DNA from: CAYSEQ01 sp964430475
GTDB taxonomy: Bacteria > Patescibacteriota > Microgenomatia > UBA8517
NCBI GenBank assembly: GCA_964430475.1
Contig: CAYSEQ010000006.1
Location: forward strand, 1 to 47,026
DNA length: 47,026 nt
Reading direction: 5' to 3'
Below the pieces are notes generated by a model. It was not told the DNA's origin, did not search any database, and saw only the letters and a program-made list of their open reading frames with translations. Positions 14,495 to 22,703 of the stretch are shown one piece after another. The position numbers and the translations under genes are program-made. Every line of letters begins with the position of its first letter. The stretch's first letter is position 1.

Positions 14495-16357
14495 TTAGAC
14501 GACTAAAACTTCTTTAAACCTTCTATCTTCTTCAAGTTTTTTTCTAATATAATCTTCCTTTTCCTTTATTAAACCCTTTACTACTGTCCTTATCTCAAAT
14601 TGGTCGCGGGGTGAAGTTAAAGGTTGTTGTTGACTAAAATGGTAAATATCTCCTCCAGCATTCGTGATTAAAGAGGCTAAGTCTTTTAGAATTCCAACTT
14701 CGTTTTTTCCAGAAACTAAAATTGTTGTCAATCCTAAATTTTCTTTGGTGATTCCTTTTTCGTCTAGTACTTTAATAACCTCTTCTCGGGATATGTAATT
14801 TGCTCCGATAAGATAATTAAGCCAATCGAGGGATGGAACTTTAAATGACACGACGAGAACCCTTGCTACTTGCGGCGAATCGCTAGCCTCCAAAATTCCT
14901 CGCGGAGAAAGAATCTTTCTAAGAAGCATTTTTCCTCTTTCGACTGATTGGTCGAGAAGGTGGAGATTTATTTCTTTTTGGATTATTTCTTTGGTTGAAG
15001 GCAGGCAGTGCTCTAGAAATTCAGGGTTAGGGGATCTTTTTAAATCTGGGTATCTTATTATCTGAACAGTTGCAGAGTTTTCAACTTTTTCTTTTAAATC
15101 CCTCTTTTTTCCATCAACAATCACATGTGATGCTTGTGGGCCAATTCCAACCATATAAACATAGTCGACCCAGGTTGCGTTTATTGGTAAAAACCATGCC
15201 TCTTGTGTTTCATCAAAGACGATGTTTCTTTTATAACTTCCTATATCAAGACCTATTTTTAGTTGATTTATTATTCCAAAGTTGTTAAATTCTTCCATTT
15301 TCTTTGTTACTAAGGCGATTTCCACAGCACCGACAGAAAGATTTAGCGTAGTTTGAAGCGCTGAATATCCATTTTCTCGAGGTTGGTTTATGAAATCATC
15401 AAACCCGCTAGGATCAACAACGCCTAAGAAATCTCGGTAGGTGTGAAGTTTTCCCAAAAGTTCATAGAGTCTTGCGGGATTTTCTTCTGGAATTATTACT
15501 CTGAAGCTGACCACATCTTCGATGTGGGAAAAGGTATCTTGGGGACCTTTTCCAGCTTCAGAAAGGCTTTTTCTTTTTTGGTATAAGGTATAAAGGCCGT
15601 TTTTTCTAACCTCAATCCTTATCTCTTGATTTGAAAAAATTTCTTTTAGAGTTTTTATCATTCCTTGAATGAAATCCTCGCTTAATCTTGGATCTTTTTC
15701 CACTTCTTCTCTGACTTTTTCATAAATTTCAGGGTACACATAAGGAAAAGATCGTTCCTCTAATTCTGTTTTTACAGTCCACATCCCCATACTTTCAGCT
15801 AATTTTGTATAGACTCTTAAGGTTTCTTCTGCTTTTTGGATCGCTTTTTCCAAGGGTAAATATTCAATCGTCCTCATGTTGTCAAGCCTATCCGAAAGTT
15901 TCAAAATAAATACTCTGGGATCGATGTATCCTTTTTGAGCAAACCTTTTTAGGCTCTCTATTTGTTGAGTTGGAGTAAGCCCACTGTCAGATTTAAATTT
16001 GCTTACTCCAACGACAAGTTCAGCTGTTTCCTCCCCAAAACATTGTCGAATAGTCTCAATCTTTACCCCCGCGTCTTCTAGGGAGTCATGAAGTAAGGCT
16101 GCACAGACTAAATTTTCTATATCAGGGGTTATATTTTCAGGGTCGAGCCAAAGAAGAATGTTGTTCGCTGTCCTTTCTAAATGTCTTAAATAAGGTTCTC
16201 CTGAAAGTCTAGTCTGATTTGCATGGATATATCTTGCTAAACCGTGAGCTCCGAGTACTTTTTTTGATCTGGTTGCAACATCGTATAACTTTTGACATTC
16301 TTCAGCATCTAAAAAATCTGAGGGTAAGTTTTGATAACTTTCCTTAATTGCTGTCAT
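14495..16357 (-). CDS. RelA/SpoT-family (p)ppGpp enzyme with degenerate synthetase domain
   Basis: 620 residues in the order HD hydrolase, synthetase, TGS, ACT. The hydrolase looks complete: His59, HD 90-91, ED 94-95 and KLSDRLDNMRT with Asp156 and Asn160. The synthetase keeps YTLYQKRKS, IEDVVSFRVI (Asp281) and ENGYSALQT (329-335), but where families have EIQIRT and a following MH it reads EIALVTKKMEEF (346-357), so key nucleotide-binding residues are lost. TGS is around 388-436 and ACT at the C-terminus. Last gene of an operon beginning with dCMP deaminase, one base after the preceding stop. Best guess: a mainly hydrolytic SpoT-like enzyme. Confidence 0.85.
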   Translation of the reverse strand: MTAIKESYQNLPSDFLDAEECQKLYDVATRSKKVLGAHGLARYIHANQTRLSGEPYLRHLERTANNILLWLDPENITPDIENLVCAALLHDSLEDAGVKIETIRQCFGEETAELVVGVSKFKSDSGLTPTQQIESLKRFAQKGYIDPRVFILKLSDRLDNMRTIEYLPLEKAIQKAEETLRVYTKLAESMGMWTVKTELEERSFPYVYPEIYEKVREEVEKDPRLSEDFIQGMIKTLKEIFSNQEIRIEVRKNGLYTLYQKRKSLSEAGKGPQDTFSHIEDVVSFRVIIPEENPARLYELLGKLHTYRDFLGVVDPSGFDDFINQPRENGYSALQTTLNLSVGAVEIALVTKKMEEFNNFGIINQLKIGLDIGSYKRNIVFDETQEAWFLPINATWVDYVYMVGIGPQASHVIVDGKKRDLKEKVENSATVQIIRYPDLKRSPNPEFLEHCLPSTKEIIQKEINLHLLDQSVERGKMLLRKILSPRGILEASDSPQVARVLVVSFKVPSLDWLNYLIGANYISREEVIKVLDEKGITKENLGLTTILVSGKNEVGILKDLASLITNAGGDIYHFSQQQPLTSPRDQFEIRTVVKGLIKEKEDYIRKKLEEDRRFKEVLVV

Positions 16358-16358
16358 T

Positions 16359-17207
16359 TCAATAGTATCTGACTACTAGCTGTGGTATATTCCCAGTTCC
16401 CAAAGTATTATCCGCAGATTCAAAATATGCAAAATCTCCATCAATGTCTCCACCCCTTGCTTCTTTTGAAAAATGAATTCTGAATTGAGAAAGGGATTTT
16501 GCATTTCGCAGATCATCTTTTATTTGGTTTGTTACATCTGCCTCTTTCCATTCAAGTTTGGAGTTTTTAGATATTGTGGCAAAACTTGAAACAAGCGAGG
16601 GTGTGCCATAGTCAGTTGGGTCAAGAGAGTCTCCGTAGTTAAGATGATCAACTTCCAAAGAATTTCCTGAAGAGTAGGGGTTTCCGATTATTTGTGCTTG
16701 GTAAATTCTTAAGGTTGCTTCCAGGATGTTTGCTCCTTGGGGAAGGTCAGAAAGGTCAAAACTTAAAAATCCTCTTGCTATTAAATTTTGATTTCTTCCA
16801 GCTCGGATCTCTACAGTGTTCACCACTACTTGATTACTTGAAACGAACCCGTCGAGGGTTTTTAAGCTTGTGAGTATACTGGTTTTGGGTAGGGGTGTTG
16901 GTGAAGGCGTTTGGGTTGATATTACTCTTTGTGTTGGGCTAGGGGATAGGTTGCCAGATGGGGAAGCAGTGGGATTTTTCTGATTTGCGAGATTCTGGTC
17001 ATTTGTCAATATATTTGATTGATCTTCAACTGATATGGGGATTCTACTTTCTTTAAGTGTCTTTCGTGATCCTAAAAAATAAGAAACAATAGCTGTAAGA
17101 GCGATGAGCCCTAAAAAAATAATAAACTTTAAGAAGTCAAAACCCCGATTTTTTTTATATTCCTCTCTTTGCCCTGTTTGATAGGGAAAGGGGAAACCGT
17201 CTTCCAT
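16359..17207 (-). CDS. membrane-anchored DNRLRE-like surface protein
   Basis: 282 residues. A charged cytoplasmic start (1-25), one membrane helix (about 28-45), a Ser/Thr/Pro linker (about 75-110), then an extracellular beta domain. The domain shows GFLSFDLSDLPQGANILEATLRIYQ, a DNRLRE-type signature, followed by VDHLNYGDS and ending in NIPQLVVRYY, the usual last strand. Such domains decorate bacterial surface proteins. It stands between two intracellular genes in the operon, one base before RelA/SpoT. Confidence 0.75.
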   Translation of the reverse strand: MEDGFPFPYQTGQREEYKKNRGFDFLKFIIFLGLIALTAIVSYFLGSRKTLKESRIPISVEDQSNILTNDQNLANQKNPTASPSGNLSPSPTQRVISTQTPSPTPLPKTSILTSLKTLDGFVSSNQVVVNTVEIRAGRNQNLIARGFLSFDLSDLPQGANILEATLRIYQAQIIGNPYSSGNSLEVDHLNYGDSLDPTDYGTPSLVSSFATISKNSKLEWKEADVTNQIKDDLRNAKSLSQFRIHFSKEARGGDIDGDFAYFESADNTLGTGNIPQLVVRYY

Positions 17208-17252
17208 TTTTGTGAATGATATTGCAGATTATTTAAGAAGTCAACAAAAGAT

Positions 17253-17471
17253 TTAGTCTATTCGAGTTATCCTTAATTCCTCATCGACTGAATTTTTGAA
17301 GCGTGTATTGAGCTCTTCATCAAGACCCTCGCATTTAAGATTACCCTCGCATGGGCCTTGGGGGCAGACTGAGCAGATAATAATTACTCTAGGATTTGAG
17401 ACTTGAAGTTTAATAGTTTCGTTTCCCTCATGCCTTAAATTTTGATCAAGATATTGTTCAAGTTCCCTCAT
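17253..17471 (-). CDS. small cysteine-cluster protein, 72 residues
   Basis: Not recognised. The centre has a compact cysteine cluster (CSVCPQGPCEGNLKCEG), which could bind zinc or an Fe-S cluster, flanked by charged helical segments. It starts one base after the dCMP deaminase stop, so it belongs to the same operon. No signal peptide. Confidence 0.55.
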   Translation of the reverse strand: MRELEQYLDQNLRHEGNETIKLQVSNPRVIIICSVCPQGPCEGNLKCEGLDEELNTRFKNSVDEELRITRID

Positions 17472-17472
17472 C

Positions 17473-18000
17473 TTATTGGTTTTTATATTCTTCTATTTCT
17501 TCTGATTTGTAGACAAGTTCAATTTTGGCTTTTTTAAACATCTGTTCGGATTCTTTACCATCGTGGTAGCGCTTTTCGCAGACAACTCTTTTAATTCCGG
17601 CATTTATAAGAAGCATCGCGCAAACTCTGCAGGGAGTCATTTTAGTGTAGATAGTTGCACCTTCCACAGCCACTCCTCGTCTTGCGGCTTGGACCAAAGC
17701 ATTTTGCTCTGCGTGCACAGTCCTAACGCAGTGCTGGGTAATTCTTCCATCTTCGTGAATTAGTTTTTTCATTTGATGTCCAACATCGTCACAATGAGGA
17801 AACCCTGTTGGTGAGCCAACATAGCCTGAGACAAGAAGTTGGTTGTCTTTTGCGATTACACAACCTGATCTTCCTCTATCGCAGGTTGCTCTTTTGGCTA
17901 TTGCTTTTGTAACCTCCATAAAATAGTCATCCCAACTGGGACGGATGTATTTTTTGGTATTTTCTTTTTTATCCTTTAATTTTTTGGGGTTCTTCTTCAT
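17473..18000 (-). CDS. deoxycytidylate deaminase
   Basis: 175 residues. The zinc site is clear: HAEQNA (His for zinc, Glu as proton shuttle) and TPCRVCAMLLINAG with the two zinc cysteines. An additional GYVGSPTGFPHCDDVGH segment and RSGCVIAKDN match dCMP deaminase (ComEB-type). It makes dUMP for thymidylate synthase, which is encoded at 38786. A lysine-rich N-terminal tail of about 20 residues precedes the fold. First gene of a four-gene minus-strand operon ending in RelA/SpoT. Confidence 0.92.
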   Translation of the reverse strand: MKKNPKKLKDKKENTKKYIRPSWDDYFMEVTKAIAKRATCDRGRSGCVIAKDNQLLVSGYVGSPTGFPHCDDVGHQMKKLIHEDGRITQHCVRTVHAEQNALVQAARRGVAVEGATIYTKMTPCRVCAMLLINAGIKRVVCEKRYHDGKESEQMFKKAKIELVYKSEEIEEYKNQ

Positions 18001-18149
18001 CGGGTTTTTTATTTAAAGTTTTTTTAAAAAATTTTTGCCTTTTATATCCCTTAAGGCTTCTTATAAATCTAGAATAATCTAAAATTTTAGTATTTACAAT
18101 ATGGTGTTTTTATTAAATACAGGAGCGTCTTTATAAAGATAATATTTTG

Positions 18150-18220
18150 CAGGGCTGGAGGGAATCGAACCCCCGTCACGGGTTTTGGAGACCCGGGTCC
18201 TACCACTGAACGACAGCCCT
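18150..18220 (-). tRNA. tRNA-Trp (CCA anticodon)
   Basis: Cloverleaf on the minus strand: acceptor AGGGCTG/CAGCCCT, D arm TTCAGTGGTAGGA, anticodon stem CGGGT/ACCCG with loop CTCCAAA (anticodon CCA), T arm GGGGGTTCGATTCCCTC. The discriminator is G. The 3' CCA is not encoded. It lies 150 bp upstream of the dCMP deaminase operon on the same strand. Confidence 0.95.
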
Positions 18221-18269
18221 ATACTAGTACTATTATAGAAGATTGAGGCTTAAGTCTCAAACCCATTAA

Positions 18270-18646
18270 ATTGAAAGTTTAAAGTTCAAAGTTAAAAAAT
18301 TCTAATTAAGAATTAAGAATCTAGAATCTGGAATCAAGAAGCTAGAATTTTGTATTTTGTATTTGTTTGGAATTTGGAATTTGGGATTTGGGATTTGGAA
18401 TTTATTTAGGATTTAGAATTTAGGACTTGGAATTTTTCTAGGATTTAGCTTGTCTCCCGCCTAGGCAGAAATTTAGGATTTCTTAATCATCAACCATTAA
18501 CCATCAATCATTAACCATTAATAATTGTTTGGAATTTGTTTAGAATTTAGAGATTAGAATTTAGGATTTAAAAATTTGTTATTTGTTATTTGTTTTAAAC
18601 TACACTGCCTACAGGTGCGAATGTAGTTCACCCGACGGGTGGATAA
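18270..18646 (+). repeat. AT-rich degenerate repeat element with GC-rich core, copy B
   Basis: Same block order as copy A: AAAGTTCAAAG, GAATCTAGAATCTGG, TTTGGAATTTGGGATTTGG, the 111 bp identical to copy A (18440-18550), TTTGTTATTTG, and the 48-bp core at 18599-18646. Within the core, CACCCG and CGGGTG flank a single A. The left edge is gradual. The core is followed within a few bases by the foreign GC-rich island. Confidence 0.8.
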
Positions 18647-18650
18647 CTTT

Positions 18651-19066
18651 AGGCAAACCGGGCACGGAGCGCCATGTTGTGGTCGACCGAAACGGCATTT
18701 CACTCGCGGTGAGGCTCAGCCCAGTCAATCCCCACGATTCGAAGGTGTTCTGAGGGGGTGCTGGACAGCATTGAGCCGATCAAGCAGCCACGCGGCAAGC
18801 GGGGACGGCGGCGTAAGCGGCCGAAGAAGCTGCATGCGGATAAGGCGTACGATACGCGTCGCTGCCGGGAGGTGCTGCGGCGGCGCGGCATCCAGAGCAG
18901 CGAACGGTTGGGGCGGTATCGCTGGGTCGCGGAGCGGACGCTCGCGTGGTTGAATCGCTACCGATGGCTGACCATCCGCTATGAACGGCGTGAGGACATT
19001 CATCTCGCCTTTCTTCATCTCGGCTGTGCGCTCATCTGTCTCGGTTACCTCTCTTCACGGTTTTGA
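18651..19066 (+). pseudogene. IS5-family transposase fragment, frameshifted
   Basis: The frame opens without a start at GKPGTERHVVVDRNG, a typical IS5-group middle region, and reads to a TGA at 18751. One base less restores EGVLDSIEPIKQPRGKRG through DKAYDTRRCREVLRRRG to ERTLAWLNRYRWLTIRYERR, the C-terminal catalytic Glu region, and a stop at 19066. The N-terminal half and both ends of the element are missing. Compared with relatives I remember, about nine residues after RRRG are also absent. GC content is far above that of the rest of the window. Dead transposase. Confidence 0.85.
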
Positions 19067-19102
19067 AAGGCGCTCTAGGTAACCCGGTCAAGTAGGTGGG
19101 GT

Positions 19103-19798
19103 TTACGCTTGATTAATCCAGCCCTCTACTTTTTCAATGGCCCGGGGATGCTCACATATAGTGAGATGGTTCGCACACGGAATTATCTCTTGATCTACGC
19201 CAAGATAGTCTGGAAAGATTTCGTATTGGGTAGGGATTGTGATGTCACATTCGCCTAGTAACACTCTGATCTGTACATTGCCCGCTGTTAGTCGGTCGGC
19301 TATCTCTTCAACGTCTACCTTGGGCTCTCCTATCACCGGTATTGGGTGCTCAGGATACTGCTCCAAATAGAGAGGGCCGGGGAATGAGTGGGGCGCAGCA
19401 ATAACAATAGCCATAGCAATACGGCTGATTTCTACGTCGTCGGCCTCCTTGCATACCCACCAGTAAAAGGCAGCCCCTCCGGCAGAGTAAGCCAGTATTA
19501 CCAGCTTGGCATTCTGGGGCAACTGGGATAGCGTCAGTTTAAGCCAGTTTCTGAGGTGTTTACCACGTTTAGCGGTGAAGCTCTCATTCGGTGTTTCTGT
19601 TGTATCTGTACGTAGAAGGCCTAAGGCATCCTTCCAGTCCTGACAAGATCCCGTAGCCCAGCGATAATCTTCCAAATCGTAGTCTTTGAAAGTCATCACC
19701 CCGTGCCGAATGCATACCTCCAGCAGAGAATCGAGCTGGGTAAGCGGGTCAGTGCCCACTTCTGGCAACCCATGAAGTCGGACAACGACCAGAGTCAT
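19103..19798 (-). CDS. alpha/beta-hydrolase-fold protein
   Basis: 231 residues. Strand VVVRLHGL at the start, the nucleophile elbow LAYSAGGAA with Ser105, an acid in LLGECDITIPT (Asp185) and a His in PCANHLTICEH (His211), so a full catalytic triad is likely. Substrate unknown; esterase/lipase-like. Its ATG overlaps the stop of the upstream zinc-knuckle gene by four bases, so they form an operon. GC content and codon use differ from neighbours on both sides, and it lies within the foreign island. Confidence 0.7.
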   Translation of the reverse strand: MTLVVVRLHGLPEVGTDPLTQLDSLLEVCIRHGVMTFKDYDLEDYRWATGSCQDWKDALGLLRTDTTETPNESFTAKRGKHLRNWLKLTLSQLPQNAKLVILAYSAGGAAFYWWVCKEADDVEISRIAMAIVIAAPHSFPGPLYLEQYPEHPIPVIGEPKVDVEEIADRLTAGNVQIRVLLGECDITIPTQYEIFPDYLGVDQEIIPCANHLTICEHPRAIEKVEGWINQA

Positions 19799-20088
19799 TG
19801 ACTGCTATTGGGGTTTCGTAGATGGCTGACTCTAGCGAGTTGTTGCTTGCCAGCTAGTAGAGATGCCTCTATTTGCTCCAGTACAACCTGGTCCTTAGCT
19901 CTTCGAACCACGTCACATGCTGCGGCTAAGACCTCCACGCTTGCCTGCAAATCATAGAACTCTATATCACACCCATAACACCTGTATCCTGGTACGTTGC
20001 ACGTAGCCATGTAGCATCGTCCTTCTACATCCTTATATGGCAACTTGTATGGTACCAGGGTCTTTGTGGCTGGGTCGCCGCAGATCAT
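19795..20088 (-). CDS. zinc-knuckle-like protein, probably 5' truncated
   Basis: 97 residues from ATG 20088. The frame continues open upstream for about 50 nt with HPC directly before the ATG, so HPCMICGD would complete a CxxC knuckle, but no start codon is found before an in-frame TGA near 20148. A second pair follows in CYMATC and RCYGCDIEF. The C-terminal half is helical. I infer loss of the true N-terminus or use of a non-standard start. Operon partner of the hydrolase. Confidence 0.5.
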   Translation of the reverse strand: MICGDPATKTLVPYKLPYKDVEGRCYMATCNVPGYRCYGCDIEFYDLQASVEVLAAACDVVRRAKDQVVLEQIEASLLAGKQQLARVSHLRNPNSSQ

Positions 20089-20394
20089 GCAGGGATGATT
20101 GTCGGGAATCTGTTCGAGATCAGGCTGATCCTCAAGGGACTGTACTCAATGGATCTGCCTGCTGGCAAGCCAGCTTGCCTCTCATGAGTTGATAAGTGCT
20201 GAGACCGTTCTTTCATGGCTGTACTACTTATTTTACCGTCTCTAGGTGATGCGTCAAAAAATTGTTGTCCGGTATCCAGGACATACTATACACTTTTTAA
20301 GGTTTGATTATTCTGTATATGTTTCCTGGATTTTTGAGATACTTGACACGAATCCCTTTAAGTGTAGTTCACCTGACGGGTGGATTAATTGACT
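20089..20394. other. right end of the island with partial repeat core (copy C)
   Basis: No gene found. ATCCAGGA near 20275 has an inverted partner TCCTGGAT near 20326, possibly an old element end. At 20363-20385 lies a 23-bp partial copy of the repeat core (TGTAGTTCACCTGACGG onward), in the same orientation as copies A and B, without the AT-rich blocks. Confidence 0.55.
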
Positions 20395-20763
20395 TTATTG
20401 ACCTATGATTCTGCCCTGAGGTCTTCGTGCGGAGGGGCATGTTACTCCGATTTCCTTGATAAATCCGTTTTCTCCCCAGTTGGGATCAATAAATCCTTTG
20501 ACTGTGCAACAAGCATCACATAGTGTACCCTCACCAGTATCACACCCGTCCTGATTCCAGATATTTTTCCCTGGTTCAAGTTCCCCTTTTTTAATTCTTT
20601 CTTTAGCTTCTCTTGCAAGTTTTTCACTCACATTTCCTGATTCTTGAGCTCTTTTAATCAGCAATAACTGAATTTCTGGTGGGTCATTTGCGCAAAAATA
20701 ATTCTGACAGGGTTGGGGGTGCAAGGGGTAAATTCCACAGCCAAATCTTTTTTCTTTTTCCAC
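20395..20763 (-). CDS. cysteine-rich hypothetical protein, 122 residues
   Basis: Not recognised with certainty. Eight cysteines: FGCGIYPLHPQPCQNYFC near the N-terminus, then GCDTGEGTLCDACC and a late VTCPSARRP. The layout recalls small zinc- or Fe-S-binding proteins of the YkgJ/CxxCxxCC kind, but key spacing differs, so I leave the family open. No signal peptide. Co-directional with rpmG upstream (17 bp apart), so probably one operon. Confidence 0.6.
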   Translation of the reverse strand: MEKEKRFGCGIYPLHPQPCQNYFCANDPPEIQLLLIKRAQESGNVSEKLAREAKERIKKGELEPGKNIWNQDGCDTGEGTLCDACCTVKGFIDPNWGENGFIKEIGVTCPSARRPQGRIIGQ

Positions 20764-20780
20764 CTTAAATTTTAAAAAGT

Positions 20781-20954
20781 TTATTTTAATTTCGTTGTTT
20801 CTTTATGAACTTGTTTTTTCTTACAATGTTTGCAGTATTTTTTAAGAGAAAGTTTTCCTTCAATGTTTAGCTTATTCCTTGTTGTCACATAATTTTGGTT
20901 TTTGCACACCGAGCAGACTAAAGCAACTATTTCTCTCGCTCCTTTTTTTGCCAT
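20781..20954 (-). CDS. rpmG: ribosomal protein bL33
   Basis: 57 residues from ATG 20954. Starts MAKKGAREIVALVCSVC and has a second pair YCKHCKKK, giving the zinc-binding CxxC...CxxC form of L33. NYVTTRNKLNIEGKLSLKKYC is the typical core. A promoter lies about 35 bp upstream. In many bacteria rpmG precedes secE; here it is about 9 kb away. Confidence 0.93.
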   Translation of the reverse strand: MAKKGAREIVALVCSVCKNQNYVTTRNKLNIEGKLSLKKYCKHCKKKQVHKETTKLK

Positions 20955-20987
20955 GGTATGTTTAACCTTTCTTTTAAGACAAAGTGG

Positions 20988-21017
20988 ATTTTAACATAAG
21001 TTAAAGTGAGCAATCAA
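20988..21017 (-). promoter_or_regulatory. promoter of rpmG
   Basis: Minus strand TTGATT (21017-21012), 18-nt spacer, TAAAAT (20993-20988). Confidence 0.5.
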
Positions 21018-21152
21018 TTACGGATTTTAATTTTTTAAAAGGTTTTAAAGATAAAAAGCTTATTTAATAGATTTGGATGAAGTTTTTTTGTAATAAAATA
21101 GCTTCTTGTTTTTCTCAAGGGTTGTTTTTAGGATTAAGTTAGCCTTGTTTTT

Positions 21153-22421
21153 ATGAATATTGTTATACTTGCAACAAGAATTTCAGGTATAGACGGTGTA
21201 AGCCTTGAAGTGATGCATTGGAAAAAGATCTTGGAGAGAATGGGGCATAAGGTGACCTTAGTTGCAGGAAGTCTTGATCAAGCAGGGGTTTTAATGCCCG
21301 AACTTCATTTTCAGTCTCCCAAGATAATGAATATTCACGATAGAGTTGTTTATGGAAGAGAGACTTATAGAAAGGTGGAGGCAAACATTTTCGATGTAGC
21401 CGGAACTATTGAGGGAAAGTTAAGACAGTTCTTCAACTCCAATAAAAATTATGACCTTGTTATTACTCCAAACACCCTTTCCCTTCCTATGCACTTTCCT
21501 TTGGCTGTTGCTCTTTCAAGGGTGATTGAAGAATTAAAAATTCCAACCATAGCCAGGCATCACGATTTTTGGTGGGAAAGAAAAAGGTATTTAAAATCGC
21601 ACCTTTTTGCCTTTTTTGAGCGTTGGTTTCCGCCAAAAATTCCTTATATAAAACATATAGTTATTAATAGTATTGCTCAAAAAAGTTTAATGGAAAAGAA
21701 GGGTATTGAGGCGGAAATAATCGGGGATTCGTTTGATTTTGGAGATAAGAAGCTGGCAGAGATCGACTCCTTTTCAGGTAATTTCAGGAAAGATTTTGGG
21801 ATGAAAAAAGACGATATTGTTTTTCTTCAAGCAACCAGAATTGTGCCACGCAAAAGGTTGGAAGTTTCTGTTGATTTTGTCAAGAAACTTAAAAACAAAA
21901 AAGCTTTTCTTATCTTTGCAGGTAAAGCTGGAGACGAGGGATTTGAGTATTTCAAAAAGATTAAAGCGTTTTGCAGAAAATCCGGTGTTCGCTATAGGTT
22001 TATAGGATCGCATGTTAATTCTAAAAGAAGGGTGGTTGCGCTTACGAATGGGGATAGACCAGTTAGAAAAAGAATTTACACTCTTTGGGATTGTTACAAT
22101 AATTCGGATTTCGTTCTTTACCCAACAAGTGTGGAAGGATTTGGAAATCAATTTGTTGAGGCTGTTTACTTTAGAAAGCCAATTATCGTTACTCCGTATC
22201 CCGTGTACGAGAAAGATATCAAACCTTTAGGTTTTGAGACAATTGAAATTCGCGGGAATATCGGAAGGAAAGAAGTTGAAAAGGTATTGGAGTTGATTGA
22301 AAATAAAGATGCCTATAAAAAGATGGTTGGAAAAAATTTTGAAATCGGCAAAAAATATTTTTCTTATTCGGCTGTTACGAAAAAGTTGGCGAGAATTTTC
22401 AAGGAAATGAATTTATCTTAA
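21153..22421 (+). CDS. GT4-type glycosyltransferase
   Basis: 422 residues, GT-B fold. The N-terminal domain has the glycine loop region ILATRISGIDGVSLEVMHW and DLVITPN; the C-terminal nucleotide-sugar domain has FLQATRIVPRKRLEVSVDFVKKL and YPTSVEGFGNQFVEAVYFRKPIIV, the EGFG...E motif of GT4 retaining enzymes. IARHHDFWWER resembles mannosylglycerate/trehalose-synthase-like members. Cytoplasmic; the acceptor is unknown. A weak promoter (TTTGGA, 16-nt spacer, TAAAAT ending at 21099) lies upstream. Probably contributes to surface glycans. Confidence 0.85.
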   Translation: MNIVILATRISGIDGVSLEVMHWKKILERMGHKVTLVAGSLDQAGVLMPELHFQSPKIMNIHDRVVYGRETYRKVEANIFDVAGTIEGKLRQFFNSNKNYDLVITPNTLSLPMHFPLAVALSRVIEELKIPTIARHHDFWWERKRYLKSHLFAFFERWFPPKIPYIKHIVINSIAQKSLMEKKGIEAEIIGDSFDFGDKKLAEIDSFSGNFRKDFGMKKDDIVFLQATRIVPRKRLEVSVDFVKKLKNKKAFLIFAGKAGDEGFEYFKKIKAFCRKSGVRYRFIGSHVNSKRRVVALTNGDRPVRKRIYTLWDCYNNSDFVLYPTSVEGFGNQFVEAVYFRKPIIVTPYPVYEKDIKPLGFETIEIRGNIGRKEVEKVLELIENKDAYKKMVGKNFEIGKKYFSYSAVTKKLARIFKEMNLS

Positions 22422-22544
22422 GAGTTGTGGATTGGTGTTGAGGGTTGCTCGAGCTAAACTTGATCTATGAAAATTACAGTTCCAGTAGTCAAGAAAAAAG
22501 ATAAGAAAGGTTGCGGAGCAGTATGGGTTTTACTTTCCACTTCG

Positions 22545-22620
22545 TGGAGCCGAGAACGGGAATCGAACCCGTGACCTTGCCCTTACCAAGGGCACGCTCT
22601 ACCGACTGAGCTATCTCGGC
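22545..22620 (-). tRNA. tRNA-Thr (GGT anticodon)
   Basis: Minus strand: acceptor GCCGAGA/TCTCGGC, D arm GCTCAGTCGGTAGAGC, anticodon stem TGCCC/GGGCA with loop TTGGTAA (anticodon GGT), T arm ACGGGTTCGATTCCCGT, discriminator T, and the 3' CCA is encoded. It is the only one of the four tRNAs here with encoded CCA. Confidence 0.95.
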
Positions 22621-22703
22621 TTATTTTGTAGATTTCTTAAGATTATATCAGCTTTAAAGTGGCTCTTGCAAAGACTAAAGAATTAGTGTTTTAATAAATT
22701 GAT

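Larger units (their letters stand above)
18647..20362. mobile_element. GC-rich foreign island between two repeat cores
   Basis: The base composition changes abruptly from AT-rich to GC-rich a few bases after core copy B. It returns to AT-rich before the partial core copy at 20363. Both ends carry the same 22-23 bp (TGTAGTTCACC.GACGGGTGG, with one base varying). The contents are a broken IS5-type transposase and two genes of intermediate GC. This fits either a real insertion by recombination at the repeat core or a chimeric assembly; sequence alone cannot decide. Confidence 0.6.

Noticed and set aside
18639..18953. Long GC-rich ORFs in other frames of the transposase fragment
   Set aside because: They are shadows produced by GC-rich codons; only the frame carrying DKAYD and ERTLAWLNRYR has family character.
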